NCBI GenBank assembly: GCA_936440205.1
Contig: OW387145.1
Location: forward strand, 26,663,075 to 26,727,074
Direction of reading: 5' to 3'
Length of the DNA stretch: 64,000 nucleotides
Origin: Lepidonotus clava
Lineage: Eukaryota > Annelida > Polychaeta > Phyllodocida > Polynoidae
Within the stretch, counting starts at the first letter, position 1. Every line of letters starts with the position of its first letter. The translations under genes were made by a program, and so were the position numbers. The notes under the pieces are model-generated. The model did no database searches. It was given only the letters and a program-made list of their open reading frames with translations, and had not been told where the DNA came from. Shown in pieces: positions 56,421 to 64,000 of this stretch.

Positions 56421-57508
56421 GAAGGCCGTTGTTGTAGATAGAGCCAGGCTTTTGGTGCTTATTCAATGAATGAAAATAATTTGGGGAAATCAGTGGAAAG
56501 GGTGTAAAGGGGGAACCATAACTGCAAAGAATTGAGGAAAGGGTGAAATGTACCTGTAAAGGAATAAATGGAGAAAAGAAAAGGAGTGATTTTACTGCTC
56601 TATACATAAACACAAATTGTTAGGCACACAATCAAGAATGCAACATTACTTACAGCCTGATGTGTCTATATTTTGATATAGATTTTCTATCATGTCAAAA
56701 CGAACCATGCAAAAGTAACACTTTAAATTTACCGATGTACCATGAACTAACACACTCCACTACGTAGCGGTAAGCACATCGAACCTTGACAAACTTTTGT
56801 AATACAGATGAACAAATATACCGAGAAATATAATAAGTGCGGGGAAAGAAGAAAGAATGGGACGATTAAAGGTCAAACACTAGGGGTACACACACAGTAG
56901 AAGGATTTATATTATATCGGCCGTATGCTTTATATGCACAGTCAGAATACTATTAGACGAGGAGGACACGATGTTGAGCTACTAAACGACGCTTGAAGGG
57001 CCATGCTTCACGTCGTATTAAAGAATGTCATCCTGCCAATTCTAAGAGTCTTCTCTCATGAACAATAAATGTGGCACAGATCAAATCAATTGGAAGCAGG
57101 ATAAATCAAGCATCCTCAGTATCATTACGGAGTTAAATTAAATGAATTTACTGATAATTATATTGACTAAAGAGTAGAGCCGATGGGAATGGTAGATTGA
57201 CCTAAATGAATGGTGACTAGAGTAATAAGCGTCGATCTTTTAAGAGAGCAAAACAAAGGGATGGCTCAAAACCCACAAGGAATGGTCGATCGATCATTCA
57301 ACGGAAATACGTGAACGGAATGGATTAAAGGTATTATTTGATGTCCGGCCCAAACTACAAATCCACTACAGATGTCATCAGAGTATATATATATATATAT
57401 ATATAGTTATATTGAGACCGGAAAGCTCTTCTGAGGCCTAATGTGACCATTTCCCAGATGACTAGTTGGAACCCAACCAGTCAACACTGACCAGCGTCTG
57501 GCCATTTC
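56421..57508. other. AT-rich spacer, short (AT)n run
   Basis: A short (AT)n run lies at about 57385-57404. No gene or repeat family was recognised. Confidence 0.4.
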
Positions 57509-57510
57509 TA

Positions 57511-58145
57511 CACTGAAAACACAGAGTTGTCAAAAGTGGTGCCAAAAACGACAACCCAAGGTTGTCACAGGCTGTGTCTGTGTCTGTTAGACAAAAAATC
57601 TTATTTATGAATATTTTCATGTTGTAGATATCATAGTCATTATAATGGCTTCCTATTATGTTATACTAGTTATTAGGTATGGCCATTACACATAGGAGGC
57701 TTATGAGTTGTATGGTTTTGACACCATTCACCTACAACACTGGGTTGATATAGACAGAGGCCATGACAACCCTGGGCTGTCGGTTTAGGCACCATTCACT
57801 TACAACCCTAGGGTAGTCAGGCAGGACTTTTGACTTCTCATTTTCTTCTGTGACAACCCTATGACAACCCGATCTTCATTTTTGCTTCTCTGACGACCTT
57901 TTTGGCCCAAGTAGTCGGGAGAAAATGACTACCTTTGGGTTGTCATCCAGCCTCAAAATTCACAATGACAACCCTCTGACCACCCCAAAGTTGTCAAAGG
58001 ATTGTCACAAGGTCGTCACACAGCATTGATGGCCTGAAATGAGCCCTGTGATGACCCAAAAGTCACCTATTAGAGCCCAAAAGTGACGTGTGACAACCCT
58101 TTGACAATTTTGCAGTAGCTCTCTGACGACTTTGTGTTTTCAGTG
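57511..58145. mobile_element. Non-autonomous CACTG-ended transposon with GACAACC subrepeats
   Basis: The ends read CACTGAAAACACARAGTYG in inverted orientation, with TA directly outside both (57509-57510, 58146-58147). The 635-bp interior has at least eight GACAACC/GGTTGTC motifs plus variants (GACGACC, GACTACC). Short terminal CACTR and many subterminal repeats are typical of CACTA/EnSpm-like elements; TA duplication would also fit Tc1/Mariner, so the superfamily is open. No coding capacity. Confidence 0.72.
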
Positions 58146-58147
58146 TA

Positions 58148-58789
58148 ATGTATTTTGGGAATAGTTTAGTGACAGCTCTCACTGGACCAGTACAATGGCC
58201 ATAATGGTCGAACCAAATCGAATCCAACCACATCCCAAGTGGCAGGCCTATAGTGTATATCAGGTTTACCTCTAGCTTTCTAGTCTCGATATACACTATA
58301 TATATACAGTCCTAAAAGTGACTTTAAATAAAGAACTGTAGGAATCAAGAGGCGGGCCGTGTGCAAATGTCTCTCAAAGATGTCCACTGACTGCCATAAC
58401 ATATTAGAGTTATACCTTTATCTTCTTAATTAATTGAACCTACATGCAATAAGCGACATAAAGTTTAGTATTGGGTAGATCAAAGTCCACCTTTAATTTC
58501 TATGCAAATCTATATATTCATAGCAATACAGCACAGAAAACTAATAGTGCCATAGACTCCAATAAAATTACTGGTGTGTGAGGGAATGATTTTTTTAAAC
58601 AAGATAGCACCATGGTGAACTATAAATAGACCTTTTAACATTAAGGAATGGAACCTGTTTTTTTTCTCAGATTGGGTGAGGAAGGTAGTGAAATTACACA
58701 ATAAGCATCACTGTAAACCCAAATGGTAAGGAATGTGCGAGGAAATGAAAAATTCTATACGGGCTGGACAGGTAGGATTGACTCAAATG
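58148..58789. other. AT-rich spacer, no gene seen
   Basis: Nothing beyond short chance frames. A CACCATGGTG palindrome lies at about 58608. Confidence 0.4.
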
Positions 58790-59060
58790 CACTAAAGGGG
58801 GAGTAGATGACAAACGTGGCACTGCAGGCACTCTTCGCAATGGACCCAGAGCCCCTGGAGTGGTCACGTGACAAACGTCCACTAGGCCGGCGGTCCCTGA
58901 CGTCTTTAGCCTCGTGCCACCAGATCCATAATCATACAGGCTGGCTACCACCTGGTCAACGTAGACTTTCCGCCCCACCTCCAGGCAGAGAACGTTTTTA
59001 TATAGAATGGACGACAGTGGTGTCTGTTCTATAATGGCTGGAACCTGTGCAGGTTAGTTT
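58790..59060 (+). promoter_or_regulatory. Island with CACGTG E-box and TATA-like box, possible promoter
   Basis: TCACGTGA (58864-58871), a palindromic Myc/USF-type E-box, lies 128 bp before TATATAG (58999-59005). A donor-like GTGCAG|GTTAGT follows at about 59056. The region is CpG-richer than its flanks. The order fits a plus-strand promoter and short first exon; no start site can be proven. Confidence 0.28.
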
Positions 59061-60689
59061 GGACCGCGCGTCCTATCCCACTATGTGCTATTATAGAATT
59101 AGCTTCTAGGCCTATTACTATTCAGCTATTAGGACCTTTTACTGTGACGTCTTTCCGAAATGTGACGGTATGTAGGCCTATTACCCGTTTCCAAGGTATT
59201 GTAAAGAAAGAGTTTCCCATCGTTCACCAGATCCTAAAACCAGGATACCTATTACCAATTATACTTGCATTTCCCTGTAAATATTGATAGCAGTTATATA
59301 AAGGAATTGTATTCCTTCATTGCTTAAAAGCAAATCAATAGTGTCGAGGATTGGAAGCGGGCGAACGTGACGATGTGTTTCCGATGTGTTTCCGACAACT
59401 GACATGTCTAAAACTTTGTGTGCATGTTTTCGCCTGTATAGGATGAACTCTGTACGTGACAAAATTCAAAGTTCTCTTTTTATTTGCAACTCATAATACT
59501 CCTCACCATTTCTACCATTCAGAAGCGTCAGTAGCATTTGTAATAAATTCATACAACATGTATAGAAAACAACATCATGTATTTTGCTTTGGGGCTTATT
59601 GCGTGTATAGTAGACCATGACTGGGCAATGTTATGCAATGTAAAGTTATTCAATAAGTTACATAGCTTGCATCTACAACTTAGATACAAATTGCCATTTC
59701 CGTGTACTACTAACAGGTCATGTTTTGTGTATAACAGTATCAATGCACGCGACAATACCTCATACAATGTGAAGCAAATGGAGGCGACTTTATATGTGTA
59801 TGGCCACAATATCCACAGCCAGCACCAAATCCCCATTTTTGTATACCACTAATGTCATTAAAATTATCGTATAGCATTTATTTAGTAAAGTTAATCCAAC
59901 TTCCAAGTGATAATGCCGCGGATAAATAGGCAGCGCCGGAAGCGGACATGAAGGATCAGTCTTGTTATTTTTTGGCAAGGGGAAATTATTCATAATTAGA
60001 ACACTTCATTGAATGTACACACAATAATTTGGGAATAAAGCAAAACTTGCTAAAGAAAGTTAACCCAGTCTGTACTGTTCAACATCAGATGCGGCACATC
60101 CTCAATAATAATCGACCGTTCTATCCCTTATGCTTTTGTTTAATTACATGGGGTTGATAGGGTCAGCCTAATGTATGTAACCATGGCTCACCTTGACTGG
60201 CTCAACCCCCCTTCCTAAGACGTAATTAATTAAAGGAGGTCAGTAACCAGGACTTCAAGATCCACGTTAAACCAACAAATAGCTCTAATCTGGATCGACC
60301 TGTGAAGACTTCAGGCTTGGATCAACGGAGGTGATTTTAGAAAAGGATGTAAATAACACATTATTCGAGTGTAAAGAAGTTAAAGTGGTTGATTATAATT
60401 AGAAATACAAAAGACAATTTTCATTTCTATTTGTTCGCATATACCGGAATGAAAGTGGAAGGCAGATCCATGAGCGTAAGTTCTCTTTGACCAATCGTAT
60501 TATTAAATGTCCTGATATAATTATAGTAACCTACCTTCCTAAATATAGATATGCATTTTATGTTTGTATGACCTATATAGAATCAGATGTTCGTCACTGT
60601 ACATCAAATGAAGATAAATACAACGGAAGACTTGGGGCAAGATTAACTTATCAGACTATTGGCGTGGGAGGCTACGGTTCCTACATAGA
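59061..60689. other. AT-rich spacer, no gene seen
   Basis: Open frames of 91-95 codons overlap in opposite directions at 59549-59852 without recognisable content. A tandem GATGTGTTTCC duplication is at about 59372. Confidence 0.4.
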
Positions 60690-61075
60690 TATATAGATCC
60701 CGTCACGTAGGGAGCTGCCATTATGCACCCCATGACCTTTCCTCCAAGCCCCAAATGATGGCCCCCGGCTAACCTTGGCGCGTTATCTGAGCAGACGACA
60801 AACAGAATGTGGGAACAATACCGGAAGAGCCCGGCATAAATGCAAGCATCAACAGTCTCAAATCTAAATAAGACGTTGTTGTGGGGCTGGGGACTACAGG
60901 TGGATGTGGTGGGATAGTCGTGGAGAGGGGGGCATGGTGGGGAGCGGGTAGAGGAGGGGGATCTACCACTAATACTAACGTCATCTTGGCAAAGGGGCAA
61001 AAAGCGGAAGCATCAAAGACATCCGATTCCGGTGGCAGTGGCAGCAACAGATCGAGAATTCGGTTGGTGCACACA
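60690..61075. promoter_or_regulatory. Island with compact CSL-SOX-ETS cluster
   Basis: Within 19 bp lie TGTGGGAA (CSL/Su(H), 60808-60815), AACAATA (SOX, 60814-60820) and CCGGAAG (ETS, 60821-60827). GTTATCTG (GATA) is 26 bp upstream. Such tight packing of three signalling-related motifs is uncommon by chance. A GT/GA-rich purine tract follows. Candidate Notch/SOX/ETS-responsive enhancer; inference from motifs. Confidence 0.35.
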
Positions 61076-62150
61076 TTTTGTAGTGTTCAGTTAAAAGTGT
61101 TTTTCTTTATTACAAGAAATCAATGTTTTCCGGTTACATTCTTTATCGCCGACAAAGAACGCATTGTTAAGTACATATTGATTTACGACTTTATTTCATG
61201 TGAGGATTTTTTTTTCAATTAAGATTCGGCCATAGAGTACCTTACCGTTTATTGGTAATTCATAAGAAAGTGTCCCTAAAAAAATACCAAGAGGTATGAA
61301 AGCATGCATGCAATGATCTGAATTCAGATGTTTACCTCGGATTAATTTCCCAATCAAGAGGACGGGATTTCACTTTTTAATTAGTTGCAGGCAATAAAAT
61401 GGACACAGTACTCTTGCAGCGAGATATTGTAATACACTCGTCTTTACGATAGGAATTTGAAAAAAAGAGTCAACAAGATTGAGTACGCTTACACATCATT
61501 GTATTACATGGCAATCTACATTTATTGTACCTATTTCTCACGAGCACAAGGTAACATAATTTTGATGCACACCGTCGCGTTGACGGCTTAGAGAAGCACA
61601 ATGTCCAAGGTACACAGGAAAAGGGGATTGTTAGCAGGCGACAGGGCGTTATCCCAATAACCAATGGTATGGCTGTTAAATGAATACAAGCCTTTGTTTC
61701 CTTTCAACTACGAAACATTGTTCTGCAAGGGGCATGCCTCGCGTTCCATCAGCATTTCCCCCCACATTTTTGTGTGAAAACAAATGAAATTTTGTATTAG
61801 ATACAGCAGATTCTCATACCATGCACGAGCCCTCAACGGCTTTTTTGCAATCATGAGAGTTTTAATGGGAGTCGGTTGGTAGTTTTCAGCACAGATTTTG
61901 TTGAATACTTAAATTTAGTGTCCAGATCTTACGTAGACTGTCTGTTGTACGATTCCCCAAAGTGATGCTAATTTAAGTGATAAATCTGTGTAGGTTAACG
62001 TACATTAATTTTGTAGGGTACAGTCTCAACAGCGCGCGTCCATTGCCCACTTTTGGTGAGGACCTTGACTTAACAAGGGGTGACTTTTTAGTTCATAGTC
62101 TAATATGTGGGCCCCCTTTTTAAACTAGTACTACTAATAACTGACCATGT
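61076..62150. other. AT-rich spacer, no gene seen
   Basis: No repeat family, RNA or coding feature was recognised. Confidence 0.4.
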
Positions 62151-62700
62151 TTTCTTTGACCTCAACAGCTTAGTGTCACATGGTGAATGACGGTCAATAA
62201 CCGCTGATAAGGGAGAATGATGCTCTGTATCCACCCAGCCGTATCATCTGCCCTCAGCCACTGTATTGGCCACAAAAAACCCACATTCCTCTCTCTCCCC
62301 CTCTGTCCTTATCCGCCCCACTAAGTTGTCTTTACGGGGCCGACTATCTTTTGACGTCTCATAAACAGCATTAGCCGACTCGCAGCCCCCTCTGTTAGTG
62401 GGTGCTCGTGCTAATTGTAGCGCCATCTCGGGCCGCGCTCGTACATCATTGGCTGGACTAAGTGAGCGGGTCGACTAATGGTGATTACAATCGCCGCTAA
62501 CATGATGAGCATTAATATTAGCTGCGCCTAAACAGCTGCCTCGCACCAAAGCCGCGGCTGATGCTATTAAAGCCTCACCACAGGGGTCTGAATCGGCCGC
62601 ATGGGGCTGGGGTGGTTGGCTTGAGAGGTAAAATGATGGGGGTGGAGTCAGGATTTGTGAACTCGAGGATGCCCACAATGGTATATCAGCAGCGAATCCA
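62151..62700. promoter_or_regulatory. GC-richer island with homeodomain-type sites
   Basis: The block holds CTGATAAGG (GATA), CGAGATGGCGCTACA on the minus strand (CTCF-like half, about 62421), CTAATGGTGATTACAATC and GCATTAATATTAG (homeodomain cores), within CpG-rich text. No coding signal. Candidate enhancer. Confidence 0.3.
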
Positions 62701-64000
62701 GGAATGTAGGTCCCCTATTAGGCATGAGGGGTAGCAGTTTATGTGCTACTGCACACATCTCTAGAATTCCCTTCTATTCTTCATAGTATAGGTCCCCATA
62801 AAAGTGAGACTCCCTGGAATTCATTGGATCCATCCCTGCAAAGTGCTAAATGTTGGGCATACCATGTACCTCCGACGTCTTCATCAAACGGTGACTAGTG
62901 GTATAGGACTTGTCTGACTCCTAATCCCAATTCAGGGTGTGAATATTAAATATAGATCTCCACCTTTTCAAATATTTTGCAGCAGAGAAGGAAAATACGT
63001 ATACCAATGGTATTCAAATTATTGATTTAGAAGTCAAAGTAAAGCCCCGTACCCATTAGGCGAATCGGACCAAATGGGCAGATTGGTAGGTCCTAAAACG
63101 GTAGAATCGGCAGAGTTTAGTCTCGATTCAGCCCAGTGAGTATGTCTCTTCACTGCAACCTACACAGTAGAATAACGATAAAATTCCCGGAGGCATTACC
63201 TTTGCAATTGTCTGTGTGCTGCTCACAAGACATTCATATTTCATCACAGTCCTTTGCACAATAAAGCGATCTAAATTTGCATATAAATTGTGAAACATAA
63301 TCCTTTCCAGTAAATGAATCAACAAATCGGATTCAAGAGTATTAGGATATTTGAAAAGAAAACCATGTTCAATAAGATATATTGCACCAAGGGAGGAGCA
63401 TAATCTGCCTCGGTTGAACAATTTATGAAAAGATATCCAAGGGGAATGAACGGATTTGATAAAGTAATCAATGGTTGAATGTACAGCGTGCATTCTTAAT
63501 CTACTGTAGTCTATACCATACTTTTTTTGCGAAGAATGCAATGCCTTTACGTCAGTGATAGCATTACCCTCCTCTGGTTAGTCGTAATTCAAAATTAACT
63601 CTGCAGCTGTCTCTTTTTTGAAGATTGTGTTTTGTCTGTTTCTATTAATCTCTCCACTGTCATTGATATATTTGTATTTCTGGTATGTTTAGGTAGTTAA
63701 AAAACGTCTTGTTAAAACAGTATACTACCATGTGATGTGATTAATTATTCAATGATACAGGACAGTGTGTACACGTTTAGATTTTCAATTTCTATAATAA
63801 ATTATCTCATTCACAACTCTAGACCCATTTCTGTGCACGAATCCATGGTGTTTTGGAGTGGTAAAAGTGTTCCTAATTTAACGATTATGTAGTCTATAAT
63901 CCTGCATAATTTTGCTTCTTGGTAAATGAATTGGGTGATAGCCTGTTCCCCCTCCAAACACAAACCCCACCCCTGACAGCACTCCACATGCCTCCTTCTT
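62701..64000. other. AT-rich spacer to the window edge
   Basis: A 137-codon minus-strand frame (63128-63541) is the longest outside the satellite. It has no recognisable domain, splice or promoter context, and about one frame of that length is expected by chance in this much AT-rich DNA. No other feature seen. Confidence 0.4.

Noticed and set aside
63128-63541. 137-codon minus-strand open frame
   Set aside because: Longest outside the satellite, but about one such frame is expected by chance in 50 kb of AT-rich DNA, and it has no domain, splice or promoter support.
14091-64000. LINE, LTR or retrovirus-like remnants
   Set aside because: Looked for reverse-transcriptase-like text and terminal direct repeats; none recognised.

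Overview
The window looks like AT-rich nuclear DNA from an animal, most likely a marine invertebrate deuterostome (echinoderm or hemichordate). The grounds are indirect: many small TIR transposons, frequent TAGGCCTA-type octamers, a short element with CAGGGGCGGATCCAG ends of a kind I associate with such genomes, a bilaterian-type CTCF motif, and GC-richer islands spaced through AT-rich DNA. No bacterial operon, rRNA, intact tRNA, CRISPR array or virus-like element was seen. The taxon assignment is inference.

Layout. (1) Positions 1 to about 14090 are one tandem satellite. The higher-order repeat is 835 bp and contains five related monomers of 158-172 bp. About 17 copies are visible; one (9182-9844) has lost exactly one monomer, and the array runs off the left edge of the window. 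The long open frames inside it on both strands are by-products of a stop-poor repeat whose commonest monomer, 168 bp, is divisible by three. (2) Positions 14091-64000 are mostly single-copy and look like a gene desert or very long introns. GC-richer islands of 150-1000 bp lie about every 2-4 kb and carry dense motifs: perfect CRE palindromes, CSL/SOX/ETS, PBX-HOX/GATA, CCAAT, and one near-ideal CTCF site. They are candidate enhancers, promoters or insulators.

Transposons. All recognised elements are non-autonomous DNA transposons: two inverted copies of a PIF/Harbinger-like element with TWA target duplications (23.2 and 51.8 kb); two TTA-flanked miniature elements with nearly the same terminal tip but interiors filled with different short motifs (17.4 and 37.0 kb); a CACTG-ended, TA-flanked element with internal GACAACC repeats (57.5 kb); two short hAT-like elements with 5-bp duplications (25.8 and 26.2 kb); and a TIR pair at 33.0 kb.

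Genes. No protein family could be recognised. The best host-gene evidence is on the minus strand at 50.9-54.4 kb. There, exon-like open segments with good splice sites lie inside an old local duplication and flank a proline-rich coding minisatellite. On the plus strand, a CpG-rich island with CTCF and CCAAT motifs (26.3-26.9 kb) is followed by a consensus 5' splice site at 27040/27041 and a possible 24-nt microexon at 27625-27648. These are hypotheses that RNA data could settle quickly.
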